A stretch of 64,000 nucleotides of DNA from Prevotella sp. Lineage in GTDB: Bacteria; Bacillota_I; Bacilli_A; ML615J-28; CAG-313. The stretch lies in contig JAMPDF010000002.1 in NCBI GenBank assembly GCA_023665755.1, forward strand, positions 182,010 through 246,009, read 5' to 3'. Shown here piece after piece: positions 35,032 through 44,879 of the stretch. Both the position numbers and the translations under genes were made by a program. The notes under the pieces were generated by a model. That model made no database searches and was not told the DNA's origin. It was given only the letters and a program-made list of their open reading frames with translations. Position 1 is the first letter of the stretch; every line of letters starts with the position of its first letter.

Positions 35032-35820
35032 ATGAAAATAGTAGTATTAGCAAGTGGCTCAAAAGGAAATGCCACATATATTGAAACCAACCAAACTAAA
35101 ATATTAATTGATGCCGGAATTAGTTATTTGCAAATACGATTGAGATTAGCATCGAGAGGCATTTTGCTTTCCCATATTGATGCTATTTTTGTGACGCATG
35201 AGCATACCGACCATATCAAACATTTGGTGTCAGTTGCAACGAAAACAGGTGCTACTATTTATTTGAGTGAGCCTTGTTATTACAATGTTAATCGACGTTT
35301 AAATGGTGGATTAAATCCTTTACCAGTGGCACTCATTCATGCCAATTGCAAATATGATTTAGGAGATGTGGCTGTGGCAGCACTAGAATTGTCGCATGAT
35401 GCTGCTTCTTGTTTTGGATATGTATTTAAAGAAAAGAAGCCTGGTAATGTGACATATGGTTATGTGACAGATACTGGATATATTCCCGAACAATATTTGT
35501 CATTGCTTTCTAAAATTCAAGTTCTTTCAATTGAGTCCAATCATGACGTGGCATTGCTAAAATCAAGTGCTAGACCTAAAGTATTGATAGGGCGTATTTT
35601 ATCTAAAGTAGGGCATTTATCTAATGTACAATGTGTCGAATATTTAAAGGGATTTAATTATAAATATATGAAATGGGTAATTCTTTCTCATTTAAGTGAA
35701 GAATGTAATACAGAGACTCTGGCTTTAGAAGAAGTCAAAAAAGGATTTGGAGAGACGCTCCATTTTCGAGTTGAAGTGGCGAAGCAAAATGAACCATTAG
35801 AAGTAATTGAGGTAGAATAA
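35032..35820 (+). CDS. walJ: metallo-beta-lactamase-fold hydrolase WalJ/YycJ
   Basis: A two-metal hydrolase of the YycJ/WalJ branch, linked in Bacillus and Streptococcus to cell-wall control and DNA replication/mutation phenotypes. At 262 residues it has normal length. Metal ligands are seen in THEHTDHIKHL (HxHxDH), ELSHDAASCFGY, YVTDTGYI and LSHLSEE. It starts after a good promoter and ends on the first base of the rlmH start codon. walJ next to rlmH is the usual Bacilli arrangement; the walRK genes that normally precede it are not in this window. Confidence 0.92.
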   Translation: MKIVVLASGSKGNATYIETNQTKILIDAGISYLQIRLRLASRGILLSHIDAIFVTHEHTDHIKHLVSVATKTGATIYLSEPCYYNVNRRLNGGLNPLPVALIHANCKYDLGDVAVAALELSHDAASCFGYVFKEKKPGNVTYGYVTDTGYIPEQYLSLLSKIQVLSIESNHDVALLKSSARPKVLIGRILSKVGHLSNVQCVEYLKGFNYKYMKWVILSHLSEECNTETLALEEVKKGFGETLHFRVEVAKQNEPLEVIEVE

Positions 35821-36278
35821 TGTATAAACTACTTTGTATTGGGAAACTAAAAGAAAATTATTGGACAGAAGCCATCAAAGAATATAAAAAAAGAATAGAT
35901 GGGTTTCAGAAGATGGAAATCATTGAATTAAAGGAATACAACACAGGTGATATTGCAAAGAATATTGAAAATGAGGGAAAAGAAATTCTAGATAGACTGA
36001 CCAAAGAAGACTATGTCATTACATTAGAAATTGAAGGAAAGCCATTAGATAGTCTTGCCTTTAGCGCGATGTTAGAAAATCTACCAATTTATGGTCACTC
36101 CAAAATTGCTTTTGTCATTGGAGGATCTAATGGATTAAGTCAAGCGGTAAAAGCAAGAAGTAACTATGCATTATCTTTTTCTAATATGACATTTCCTCAT
36201 CAATTGATGCGAGTCATTGTTTTAGAACAAATTTATCGTGCCATTACGATTATGAATCACAAAGAATATCACAAATAG
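35820..36278 (+). CDS. rlmH: 23S rRNA pseudouridine-1915 N3-methyltransferase
   Basis: RlmH is a SPOUT-class methyltransferase that acts on pseudouridine 1915 in helix 69 of 70S ribosomes. The 152-residue length is close to the usual 155-159. The SAM-binding knot motif FVIGGSNGLS and the C-terminal LSFSNMTFPHQLMRVIVLEQIYRA ... HHKEYHK-type tail (here MNHKEYHK) are diagnostic. Its ATG overlaps the walJ stop. Confidence 0.97.
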   Translation: MYKLLCIGKLKENYWTEAIKEYKKRIDGFQKMEIIELKEYNTGDIAKNIENEGKEILDRLTKEDYVITLEIEGKPLDSLAFSAMLENLPIYGHSKIAFVIGGSNGLSQAVKARSNYALSFSNMTFPHQLMRVIVLEQIYRAITIMNHKEYHK

Positions 36279-36288
36279 GAGGTTTAAA

Positions 36289-37146
36289 ATGGGCGTATTT
36301 TTAAGTGTATTATATTATATTTTTATTGTTCTATTTATGTTTGCATATATTGTATGTTTCATTATTAATTTAATTCGTGCCATTCGAGTTAATAAAGGAA
36401 TGAAGGAATCTTACAATATAGTGAAGGCGAAGGTAACTGAAGTTATTCGCGAAAAAAAGCGAGTATATGTTAAGGTGGAATATATTTCACCTAGCAATTA
36501 TGTGAAATTTGTTGATTATTTTGAATTTACAGAAAAAGCATTTGCTGATCAATATTATGTAGATCAAGAAGTAGACATTTATTATCCAAAAGTAGATGAT
36601 GTTAAACGTGTAACTTGTTTTCCTACGTATCTAGAAGGTCAAAAAATCAAAATGCAAGCAGGTCCAATTGTAACAGATGCTCTACTTGCTGTAGTGGGAA
36701 TAGCAATGACAGCTTGGTTTACTAGTTTAATTGTGGCAACAGGAGGATTTTATATTTTTAATGATTCCAATACAAGTGCTGAGAATCTAATGAGTTGTAC
36801 AAGTTTTTCTAGTGCCTTAGTGTATATGCTACCTTTTTTGATGTATTTGACAACAATTCCTTATCTTCTTGAAAGATTAACTACAGCTTCAAAAGAACAA
36901 AATCAAAATTATTTGAAGTTATATGGAGTAAAATGTATGGCAGAAGTAAAGACATTTAAATTTGGTCGGACAAAAGATGCCAAAGGTAATAAAGAATCGC
37001 TTATGGAAATCGAATTTTACAATAACAAAGGAGAACTTGTCAAAGCTAATTTAAATTCTTTTATGTATACTGAAACACAAGAACAATATATTAACATTTT
37101 ATACGATTTGAAAAATCCTAAAAATGTAGTATATATGAGAAAATAA
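36289..37146 (+). CDS. membrane protein with DUF3592-like domains
   Basis: A 285-residue protein: one N-terminal membrane helix (about 5-30), a soluble beta-rich part with VKAKVTEVIREKKRVYVKVEY and VDIYYPKVDDVKRV, two more helices (about 130-155 and 165-195), then a second soluble part (KCMAEVKTFKFGRTK, INILYDLKNPKNV). The soluble pieces look like DUF3592-type beta domains that occur in pairs around membrane helices. Function unknown. A GGAGG site precedes the ATG and uvrB starts one base after the stop, so it is a full member of the operon. Confidence 0.6.
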   Translation: MGVFLSVLYYIFIVLFMFAYIVCFIINLIRAIRVNKGMKESYNIVKAKVTEVIREKKRVYVKVEYISPSNYVKFVDYFEFTEKAFADQYYVDQEVDIYYPKVDDVKRVTCFPTYLEGQKIKMQAGPIVTDALLAVVGIAMTAWFTSLIVATGGFYIFNDSNTSAENLMSCTSFSSALVYMLPFLMYLTTIPYLLERLTTASKEQNQNYLKLYGVKCMAEVKTFKFGRTKDAKGNKESLMEIEFYNNKGELVKANLNSFMYTETQEQYINILYDLKNPKNVVYMRK

Positions 37147-37147
37147 G

Positions 37148-39136
37148 ATGGATAAGTTTAAATTAGTTGCTCCCTACCAACCAATGGGAGATCAGATTGA
37201 AGCCATTCACCATTTGACAGAAAATGTTGAAATGGGAATTAAAGAACAAACGCTTTTAGGTGCAACCGGAACAGGAAAGACATTTACCATTGCAAATGTT
37301 ATCGCAAATGTTAATAAGCCTACATTAGTCCTTGCACACAATAAAACACTTGCGGGACAATTGTATGCAGAATTAAAGAAATTTTTCCCAGAAAACAGAG
37401 TAGAATATTTTATTTCATATTATGATTATTATCAACCAGAAGCATATGTTCCAAGTAAAGATATGTATATTGAAAAAGATTCAAGTATCAATGATGAAAT
37501 TGACCAAATGAGGCATGCCGCAACAGCGAGTATATTAGAAAGAAGAGACACCATTATTGTGGCATCTGTGTCTTGCATTTATGGTATTGGAGATCCAGAT
37601 GACTATGAAAATTCCATGTTGGTGTTGCGAAAAGCACAACATTTAAAACGAGAAGACCTCCTTGAAAAGCTAGTTTCTATGCAATTTGTGCGTAACAATA
37701 TTGAATTTGATCGAGGTAGTTTTAGAGTAAAAGGTGATAATGTAGATATCCTCCCTGTTTCAGAACATGACCAAGGCATTCGAATCAGTTTCTTTGATGA
37801 TGAAATCGAACGAATTGCTATGTTTGATACAACTACAGGGAAAGTGCTCAAATTAATGGATACCGTTTCTATTTTTCCAGCTACTCACTTTGTATTAAGT
37901 GATGAAAAAAAAGAAGAGGCCATTAGCAGAATTGAGAGTGAACTCACCGAACGAATTGATTACTTTAATGAAAGAGGACAATTATTAGAGGCAGAACGAA
38001 TTGAACAACGAACCAAATATGATATCGAAATGCTCAAAGAAATTGGTAGTTGTAGTGGTGTTGAAAACTATTCAAGACATCTTTCTTTAAGAGAAGCAGG
38101 AGAAACCCCATCGGTTTTATTAGATTTCTTTGGAGGAGATTATTTGATGGTCATTGATGAATCTCATGTGACTATCCCTCAAGTAAGAGGAATGTACAAT
38201 GGTGACCAAAGTAGAAAGAAAACCCTTGTGGAATACGGCTTTAGACTTCCTTCTGCACTGGATAATCGACCACTGAATTTTACAGAATTTGAACAAAAAG
38301 TAGACCAAGTAATCTATGTTTCCGCAACGCCAGGAGATTATGAACTATCGAGAAGTTTTGAAATTGTGGAACAAATTATTCGTCCAACAGGGTTATTAGA
38401 TCCACTTGTAGAAGTAAGACCTACTAAAAATCAAATTGATAAAATCATAGCTGATATCAAGCAACAAATAGCGAAGAATGAAAGAACATTGATTACTACT
38501 CTTACCATTAAAATGAGTGAGGATTTAACGGCTTATTTAAAAGAAAATGGAATTAAGGTAGCATACCTACACTCAGAGATCAAAGCATTAGAAAGATTAG
38601 AAGTCATTCGAAAATTAAGAAAAGGAATCTATGATGTCTTAGTAGGAATTAATCTATTAAGAGAAGGATTAGATATTCCAGAAGTTAGTTTGATTTGTAT
38701 TTTAGATGCGGATAAAGAAGGATTCTTAAGAAGTGAGAGATCACTTATCCAAACCATTGGACGTGCTGCCCGTAATGCTAGTGGTCGAGTGATTCTATAT
38801 GCCGACCATATGACCGATTCAATGCAAGGGGCAATGGAAGAAACCGCAAGAAGAAGGCATATCCAAGAAGCATATAATGAAGAACATCACATTATACCAA
38901 GAACTATTCAAAAAGAAATTGGCGATATGATTGGTAATGAAGAATTGGATCAAAATGAAAATATCAATACCACCATTACCGTTGAAAGTTATCAAAAATT
39001 AAGCAAAATTGAACAAAGAAAATTACTTGAAAATTTAGAAAAACAAATGAAAGAAGCTGCCAAAGCGCTTCAATTTGAAGAGGCAATGACGCTTCGAGAT
39101 ATTATTTTTGAGTTAAAATCAGGAGGAAAATCATGA
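37148..39136 (+). CDS. uvrB: excinuclease ABC subunit B
   Basis: UvrB is the damage-verifying helicase of nucleotide excision repair, working with UvrA and UvrC. The 662 residues contain the Walker A motif GATGTGKT, the beta-hairpin region YYDYYQPEAYVP, DESHVTIPQ (DEAD-like box), VSATPGDYE, and helicase motifs V and VI (LLREGLDIPEVSL, QTIGRAARN). The C-terminal UVR motif that binds UvrC is present (LENLEKQMKEAAKALQFEEA). The stop overlaps the mnmA start by four bases. uvrA is not in the window. Confidence 0.98.
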   Translation: MDKFKLVAPYQPMGDQIEAIHHLTENVEMGIKEQTLLGATGTGKTFTIANVIANVNKPTLVLAHNKTLAGQLYAELKKFFPENRVEYFISYYDYYQPEAYVPSKDMYIEKDSSINDEIDQMRHAATASILERRDTIIVASVSCIYGIGDPDDYENSMLVLRKAQHLKREDLLEKLVSMQFVRNNIEFDRGSFRVKGDNVDILPVSEHDQGIRISFFDDEIERIAMFDTTTGKVLKLMDTVSIFPATHFVLSDEKKEEAISRIESELTERIDYFNERGQLLEAERIEQRTKYDIEMLKEIGSCSGVENYSRHLSLREAGETPSVLLDFFGGDYLMVIDESHVTIPQVRGMYNGDQSRKKTLVEYGFRLPSALDNRPLNFTEFEQKVDQVIYVSATPGDYELSRSFEIVEQIIRPTGLLDPLVEVRPTKNQIDKIIADIKQQIAKNERTLITTLTIKMSEDLTAYLKENGIKVAYLHSEIKALERLEVIRKLRKGIYDVLVGINLLREGLDIPEVSLICILDADKEGFLRSERSLIQTIGRAARNASGRVILYADHMTDSMQGAMEETARRRHIQEAYNEEHHIIPRTIQKEIGDMIGNEELDQNENINTTITVESYQKLSKIEQRKLLENLEKQMKEAAKALQFEEAMTLRDIIFELKSGGKS

Positions 39137-40260
39137 ACCAAAAGCCAAAAATTATGGTCGGTTTATCTGGGGGTGTAGATAGCAGTGTTGCATTAATTCG
39201 CCTGAAAGAACAAGGATATGATGTAGAGGCAATGTTTATGCGCAACTGGGATTCAGCAGTCAATAACGATATTTTGGGTAATCCTGATTTGATGGAGGAT
39301 GTTTGTCCACAAGAAAAGGACTATCAAGATGCACAAAAAGTGGCTGAGCAATTGGGCATAAAATTGCACCGGGTAGACTTTATTGAGGAATATTGGAATG
39401 CTGTATTTGCCTATTTTTTAGAAGAATATAAAAAAAATCGGACACCTAATCCGGATATTTTATGCAATAAAGAGATTAAATTTAAGTCCTTTTTGGATAA
39501 AGCCAAGGCGTTAGGTGCTGATTATATTGCTATGGGACACTATGCTAGAGTCCTACATCAAGATGGAAAACACTATTTATTAAGAGGTGTTGATGCTAAT
39601 AAAGACCAATCTTATTTCCTCTCTCAGCTTACAAGTGAACAACTTGCTCAAGCATTTTTTCCTATTGGTGATATGGTAAAACCAGATGTGCGTGCTCTAG
39701 CTAAGGCCTATGACTTAGTTGTTGCGGACAAAAAAGACTCAACAGGAGTATGTTTTATTGGGGAAAGAAATTTCAAAGAATTTTTAATGAACTATATACC
39801 TGCTAATCCAGGAGATATTGTTTCCACTGATGGCAAGGTATTAGGACAACATGATGGGGTAATGTATTATACCATTGGACAAAGAAGAGGACTTCACATC
39901 GGTGGACCAGGAGAAGCTTGGTTTGTTTGTGGAAAAGATACTAAGAAAAACCAATTGATTGTAGGGCAAGGATCTGATACTGAATTGTTATATGCGAACC
40001 GGGCCATACTAACAAATGTCAATATCATCAATGGTACGCTTGAAGAGGGAATGCATATTACAGCAAAATTCAGATATCGTCAACCAGATGAAGGAATTAC
40101 CATTCATCTTTTAGCGAATGGTTCAGTAGAAGTAAGATGCGATCGTCCAGTCAAAGCCATTACACCAGGACAAGCATGTGTCTTTTATGATGGCGAATAT
40201 TGTCTAGGTGGAGGCACTATCGATCAAGTATATATGGATGATGTAGTTAGAAAGTATTAA
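39133..40260 (+). CDS. mnmA: tRNA-specific 2-thiouridylase MnmA
   Basis: MnmA thiolates U34 of tRNA-Lys, -Glu and -Gln using sulfur relayed by a cysteine desulfurase. The 375-residue length is typical. The PP-loop GLSGGVDSSVA binds ATP; the first catalytic Cys lies in the NPDILCNKEIKF block and the second in DSTGVCFIGERNF. YTIGQRRGLHIGG and the C-terminal beta domain are also present. AGGAGG precedes the ATG within the end of uvrB. Confidence 0.97.
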   Translation: MNQKPKIMVGLSGGVDSSVALIRLKEQGYDVEAMFMRNWDSAVNNDILGNPDLMEDVCPQEKDYQDAQKVAEQLGIKLHRVDFIEEYWNAVFAYFLEEYKKNRTPNPDILCNKEIKFKSFLDKAKALGADYIAMGHYARVLHQDGKHYLLRGVDANKDQSYFLSQLTSEQLAQAFFPIGDMVKPDVRALAKAYDLVVADKKDSTGVCFIGERNFKEFLMNYIPANPGDIVSTDGKVLGQHDGVMYYTIGQRRGLHIGGPGEAWFVCGKDTKKNQLIVGQGSDTELLYANRAILTNVNIINGTLEEGMHITAKFRYRQPDEGITIHLLANGSVEVRCDRPVKAITPGQACVFYDGEYCLGGGTIDQVYMDDVVRKY

Positions 40261-40282
40261 AATGAAAAAATGGGGTGATAAA

Positions 40283-42631
40283 ATGGAAACCATTAGTGGG
40301 GTATTACAAAGAATCAATTATTACAATCAAGATAATGGCTACGCGGTTGCCATTTTAGAACTCGATTATAAAGACAAAAATATTGCAATGAAGAAAGCCA
40401 AAATCGTAGGAAATACTATTCCTGTGGTTGGCTTTTTTGATAGAAGGCCAAGTGAACACGAAGAATATAGCTTTGATGGTGAATTGGTTCGAGATAAAAA
40501 CTATGGACTTCAATTTCAATTTTCCGCATTCAAACGCAAAACGATTCGCAATGTCGAAGGCATTATAAGTTATTTGACGAGTTCCATTTTTCCAGGCATT
40601 GGTCCTAAAGTCGCCAAACAAATTGTCGAGGTACTAGGGAAAGATTGTCTGGTTCAAATCAAAGAAAATCCACATGCACTAGATAATTTATCCATTACTG
40701 AAAAACAAAAATCAGTAATTAGAAGTGGTATTATAAGTGATCAACAGCATCAAGAAAATGTAGTCTTTTTTTTGAATCATGGTATCACTATGGATACAGC
40801 CCATAAAATTATTGCTTTATTTGGTGATATGGCCAGACAAATTGTAACAGAAAATCCATATATTTTGATGGAAAAGATTGACCACTTTGGTTTTAAAAAA
40901 AATGATGCATTTGCTTTAAGTATGGGCATAGCTGAAAATGGTGTAATTAGACTGAAAGCACTCATTACCTATGTATTAAAAGATGCTTTATATAATGTTG
41001 GCAATAGTTATATTACTAGAACTGAGTTATATAGTTATACAACCAAATATTTAGGAAAAGATATAGATGGAAAAGTATATGTCGAAGTATTACATGATTT
41101 AGCAGAAGACAAAAAAATATATATAACTCAAGATGAAAACATTTTTGATTACAAAATGTATCTTCAAGAAATAGAACTCGCTAAAGAACTTGCTCATATG
41201 CTCAAAGGAACTCGCTCTGCTACAAATCTGCCACAAACCTATACTATGGATGAAATTGAACAACAGTATCAAGTCATTAAACAACACGCTCATATGGAAT
41301 ATAGTACAGAACAAGAACAAGCTATCCTCAGTGCTTTTACAGAACCTGTCATTATTATTACAGGAGGTCCAGGTACAGGAAAAACAACTATCATCAAAGC
41401 CATTTTAGAAATGTATTTTAAACTGAATCAGGATAATCCACATTTAATTGATTACATTGCGCTACTTGCACCAACTGGTAAAGCCGCAAAGCGGATGAAA
41501 GAATCTACCAATATGCAAGCAATGACCATTCATCGTTTTTTAGGATATATGGGAACCAATGTGTTTACATATAATAAATACAATAAAACGGACGCAAAAT
41601 TGATTATTGTGGATGAAGCCTCGATGATGGATTTACCACTAGCATCTCAACTCGTTACATCCATGCAACCAGATGCAAGACTAATTATTGTTGGAGACGT
41701 AGATCAATTGCCGAGTGTAGGACCTGGGCAAGTACTGAAGGATTTGATTGATTCTAAAGAAATTAAAACAATACGATTAACCAAAATTCATCGTCAAGCA
41801 GAAGATTCCAATATTATTAAACTGGCTCACCATATCAATGAAGGTCAACTTCCAGAAACCATTTTAGAAAAGATGAATGATCGCACCTTTATTCAAACCG
41901 ATAATGCACATTTACCTTTATTACTAGTAGATATTGTAAGACGCTTCGTTGCCAAAGGATATGATATGAAAAAAGATATTCAAGTGCTGATACCGATGTA
42001 TCGTGGTGATGTGGGCATCAATGCTATCAATGCTAGAATCCAAGATATTCTTAATCCAAAAACAGAAGATACCGAAGAAATCAAACATTATGGTTCTGTT
42101 TTTAGGTTAAATGATAAAGTGATTCAATTGGTCAATCGAGCCGAAAAGGGAATTATGAATGGCGATGTGGGTTACATCAGTCATTTCAAATATAAAAATT
42201 TAAAAATATGTGGACTTGAGGTGACGTTTGATCAAACCATTGTGGAATACCAGCTTGAAGAATTAGAAGATTTGAGTTTGGCTTATGCTATTAGTATCCA
42301 CAAAGCACAAGGGGGAGAATTTGATGTTGTGGTAATGCCAATGACTTCGCAGCATTATATTATGCTAAGAAGAAAATTGATTTATACCGCAGTAACAAGA
42401 GCCAAAAAAACACTTGTGTTAATTGGAGATATCAAATCTATGCAAATGGGGATTCGTAAAATTGAAAATTCCAGAAAAACCATTCTAAAAGATCAATTGA
42501 TTGCATATGTCCAACAACAAGAACCAAACATACAAGTAGAATCAGCTATTTCATCTCGCATAGAAGAAGAGGATGATGAACTTGGTGCAGTAGTAGACGA
42601 ACTGCAGTTAGATGATTTTAATATGTTTTAA
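40283..42631 (+). CDS. recD2: ATP-dependent RecD2-type DNA helicase
   Basis: RecD2 is a 5'-3' superfamily 1B helicase found in bacteria without RecBC, involved in DNA repair and replication-fork stability. At 782 residues the size is right. The N-terminal part has the helix-hairpin-helix region (FPGIGPKVAKQIVEVLG), the helicase core has GGPGTGKTTIIKA (Walker A), DEASMMDLPLA (motif II), GDVDQLPSVGPGQVL (motif III) and AISIHKAQGGEFDVV plus YTAVTRAKKTL (motifs V-VI). I prefer ATG 40283, which has GGGGTGATAAA before it, over ATG 40262, which has no such site. Confidence 0.95.
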   Translation: METISGVLQRINYYNQDNGYAVAILELDYKDKNIAMKKAKIVGNTIPVVGFFDRRPSEHEEYSFDGELVRDKNYGLQFQFSAFKRKTIRNVEGIISYLTSSIFPGIGPKVAKQIVEVLGKDCLVQIKENPHALDNLSITEKQKSVIRSGIISDQQHQENVVFFLNHGITMDTAHKIIALFGDMARQIVTENPYILMEKIDHFGFKKNDAFALSMGIAENGVIRLKALITYVLKDALYNVGNSYITRTELYSYTTKYLGKDIDGKVYVEVLHDLAEDKKIYITQDENIFDYKMYLQEIELAKELAHMLKGTRSATNLPQTYTMDEIEQQYQVIKQHAHMEYSTEQEQAILSAFTEPVIIITGGPGTGKTTIIKAILEMYFKLNQDNPHLIDYIALLAPTGKAAKRMKESTNMQAMTIHRFLGYMGTNVFTYNKYNKTDAKLIIVDEASMMDLPLASQLVTSMQPDARLIIVGDVDQLPSVGPGQVLKDLIDSKEIKTIRLTKIHRQAEDSNIIKLAHHINEGQLPETILEKMNDRTFIQTDNAHLPLLLVDIVRRFVAKGYDMKKDIQVLIPMYRGDVGINAINARIQDILNPKTEDTEEIKHYGSVFRLNDKVIQLVNRAEKGIMNGDVGYISHFKYKNLKICGLEVTFDQTIVEYQLEELEDLSLAYAISIHKAQGGEFDVVVMPMTSQHYIMLRRKLIYTAVTRAKKTLVLIGDIKSMQMGIRKIENSRKTILKDQLIAYVQQQEPNIQVESAISSRIEEEDDELGAVVDELQLDDFNMF

Positions 42632-42800
42632 AAATGGTAAAAATTATAAAGTATGAAAATATCAATCTTTCTTATACTAATATTGCATAAAGAAAGTATC
42701 TTGAGTTTTATTAGGAGAACATATAATATTCACTGTGTTTAGAACTATTAAATAGACAGATAAAATCGATTTATGCTACTTTAGTCAAAGAGGTGACAAT

Positions 42801-42986
42801 ATGAAATCATCAGTAGTTCCATTCGCAGCTGGAGCGATGACGGTTTTAGGGGTTTGGCTCGTTGCTTCAAACAAGAGTAAAATTGACAAACTTGTGAAAA
42901 ATGTAAGTGACACAATGGACCAAATGCTCCAAAAATGCAAAAAGACTTTGCAAGAAGATAGCTGCACTTGTCAAAGTCAAAATTAA
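42801..42986 (+). CDS. small membrane-anchored protein with Cys-rich tail
   Basis: A 61-residue protein: one N-terminal hydrophobic segment (about 5-24, VVPFAAGAMTVLGVWLVA), an amphipathic helix, and a tail with Cys residues (QEDSCTCQSQN). The layout resembles YtxH-like small proteins but similarity is too slight for an assignment. A GAGGTGACA site precedes the ATG. The 169 bp before it contain a TTGAGT-15-TATAAT that is a poor promoter match and nothing else recognisable. Confidence 0.6.
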   Translation: MKSSVVPFAAGAMTVLGVWLVASNKSKIDKLVKNVSDTMDQMLQKCKKTLQEDSCTCQSQN

Positions 42987-43011
42987 AAAGGCCAAAAAAG
43001 GCCTTTTTTTT
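42985..43011. terminator. bidirectional terminator between convergent genes
   Basis: AAAAAGGCC / GGCCTTTTT stem with a 6-base A loop and a run of T, overlapping the end of the RNase J gene on the other strand. Confidence 0.88.
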
Positions 43012-44716
43012 AATCTTTTGAGATGGTATTGATAATGGGAACGATCAATGGTCGGCGTTCAATTTTTTGATAAATAAATTGACCCAGTTGATTGATGAAT
43101 TGCTTTTCAAATGATGGCGTATGAATATTTTTATGTGTTTTGAGTAATGCTATAAAAATATCATTTGATTTTTGACGAATACTATTTTCTAGACTTTTAA
43201 GTGATGTGAAGTCCGCAAATCCAGAAGAGCGAACAACAGGCATCCCCATTAGCCGTTTGGATTTGGTTAAGGTAAATGTAATGCTGAGTAAACCCTCATC
43301 AGCCATTTTTTTGCGTTCTTTTAAGATGTTACTATTGACATCACTGAGTGATGCATCTAGATATACTTCTGAGGCGGGAATAGCGTGTTTGATAACTTTG
43401 GCACGCTTTTCACTGATTGATAATACATCGCCAGTATCCAAAACAAAACAATTCTCTTTTGCAATACCCAATTCAGTTGCAATTCTAGCATGTTCTTTCA
43501 ACATCAAATATTCACCATGCACAGGCATAAAATATTTAGGTTGCATAAAAGAAAGCATCATTCGGATTTCATTTTGTGAAGCATGACCAGTCGTATGGGT
43601 ATCGGTGAGGGGACTATTTTGAATGACATCTGCCCCAGCATGTACTAATTTATTGATATTGCGATTGATAAAGATTTCATTACCAGGGATGGCCTTACTA
43701 GAATAAATGACAGTATCATTTGGAAGTAATTTGATTTGCTTATGTGTTCCGTTAGCAATTCGAGAAAGAGCGGCCATTGGTTCACCTTGTGACCCTGTAC
43801 ATAGAATCGTAATAAAATCTGTATCCTGTTTTTTCAGTTCTCTTGAATTCAATACCCAACCCTTTGGATAAGTAATGTACTTGAGTTTACTTGCAATTTC
43901 AATGGTCTTTTCCATACTATGTCCAAATACAATTACTTTTCGACCCGATTCAATACTAGCATTGATAATTTGCTGAACGCGGAAGACATTCGATGCAAAT
44001 GCTGCCACAATGATTCGTCCGTCAATATGACTGAATAAATTCATTAGTGTCTCGCCAATCTTTTTTTCACTCGATGAAAACTGAGGCACATCCGCATTGG
44101 TACTATCTGCCAATAAGCACAAAACTCCTTTTTTACCAAGTTCAGTCATTTTATAATAATCGGGTTTTTCACCAATTGGATTAAAATCAAACTTAAAGTC
44201 ACCAGTATTGACAATATAACCTAGTCTTGTTTTGATGGCTATACCATGAGAATCAGGAATACTATGATTAGTTCTAAAAAAAGAGACTTCAAAGTTTTTG
44301 AATTTAAAAACGGAATCACTATGGAAAGGAACTAACTCATATTGAATATCTAAAAATTCAGTCATTTTACTTTTAATAAAACCAATCGCAATGCCGTTAG
44401 CATAAATAGCTGGAATATTGACTTGCTTTAGCAAAAAAGGAATAGCACCAATATGATCTTCATGTCCATGTGTGATAAATAATCCAATAATCTTTTTTTG
44501 ATGTTGGACAAGGTAAGAAAAATCAGGAATAATGTAATTGACACCATGAACATCGTCATCTGCGAATAAAATGCCCGCATCCATAATTAAAATCTCATCA
44601 TTGCATTCAACTACGTACATATTCATCCCGACTACGCCTAAGCCACCTAAAGAGTACACTTTGATATCGTTGGAAAGTCGTTTATTATTTTTTGGTGTAG
44701 TTGTTGTTTTTTTCAC
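43010..44716 (-). CDS. rnj: ribonuclease J
   Basis: RNase J is a metallo-beta-lactamase/beta-CASP nuclease with 5'-3' exonuclease and endonuclease activity in mRNA decay and rRNA maturation. The 568 residues show KVYSLGGLGVVGMNMYVVE (the usual form has GE-G-KN), the metal site FITHGHEDHIGAIP, NTGDFKFD, the beta-CASP blocks and the C-terminal HTTGHAS and MPVHGEYLML motifs. I set the start at a GTG (44716) because AAAGGAGATAGAC lies directly before it; longer versions would have to begin far upstream of the promoter's expected start. Only one rnj copy is in the window, so J1 or J2 is not decided. Confidence 0.93.
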   Translation of the reverse strand: MKKTTTTPKNNKRLSNDIKVYSLGGLGVVGMNMYVVECNDEILIMDAGILFADDDVHGVNYIIPDFSYLVQHQKKIIGLFITHGHEDHIGAIPFLLKQVNIPAIYANGIAIGFIKSKMTEFLDIQYELVPFHSDSVFKFKNFEVSFFRTNHSIPDSHGIAIKTRLGYIVNTGDFKFDFNPIGEKPDYYKMTELGKKGVLCLLADSTNADVPQFSSSEKKIGETLMNLFSHIDGRIIVAAFASNVFRVQQIINASIESGRKVIVFGHSMEKTIEIASKLKYITYPKGWVLNSRELKKQDTDFITILCTGSQGEPMAALSRIANGTHKQIKLLPNDTVIYSSKAIPGNEIFINRNINKLVHAGADVIQNSPLTDTHTTGHASQNEIRMMLSFMQPKYFMPVHGEYLMLKEHARIATELGIAKENCFVLDTGDVLSISEKRAKVIKHAIPASEVYLDASLSDVNSNILKERKKMADEGLLSITFTLTKSKRLMGMPVVRSSGFADFTSLKSLENSIRQKSNDIFIALLKTHKNIHTPSFEKQFINQLGQFIYQKIERRPLIVPIINTISKD

Positions 44717-44759
44717 GTCTATCTCCTTTCTTTTAAATTTGTTTAAAAACATTATATGT

Positions 44760-44788
44760 ATTATACCCCATTTTGATAAATTAGTCAA
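44760..44788 (-). promoter_or_regulatory. SigA promoter of rnj
   Basis: On the minus strand, TTGACT (44788-44783) and TATAAT (44765-44760) with a 17-bp spacer. It supports the GTG start at 44716, because any start upstream of about 44752 would lie before the transcript. Confidence 0.88.
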
Positions 44789-44830
44789 CCTACTTGAAGC
44801 ACATATCGTGTGACAAAATATCCAACCCAC

Positions 44831-44859
44831 TTGAACTCCTTATGATTTTATGATATAAT
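44831..44859 (+). promoter_or_regulatory. SigA promoter for the HAD hydrolase gene
   Basis: TTGAAC at 44831-44836 and TATAAT at 44854-44859, spacer 17 bp, 20 bases before the start codon; divergent from the rnj promoter. Confidence 0.82.
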
Positions 44860-44879
44860 GCATTCAAAAGGAGAAGATG

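Noticed and set aside
42632..42800. Promoter TTGAGT-15-TATAAT and a weak CTTTCTTAT hairpin
   Set aside because: The spacer is too short and the stem has a bulge; not enough support to list as features.
44717..44830. 38-codon N-terminal extension of RNase J
   Set aside because: It runs through the rnj promoter and lacks family similarity; the GTG at 44716 has a strong ribosome binding site.
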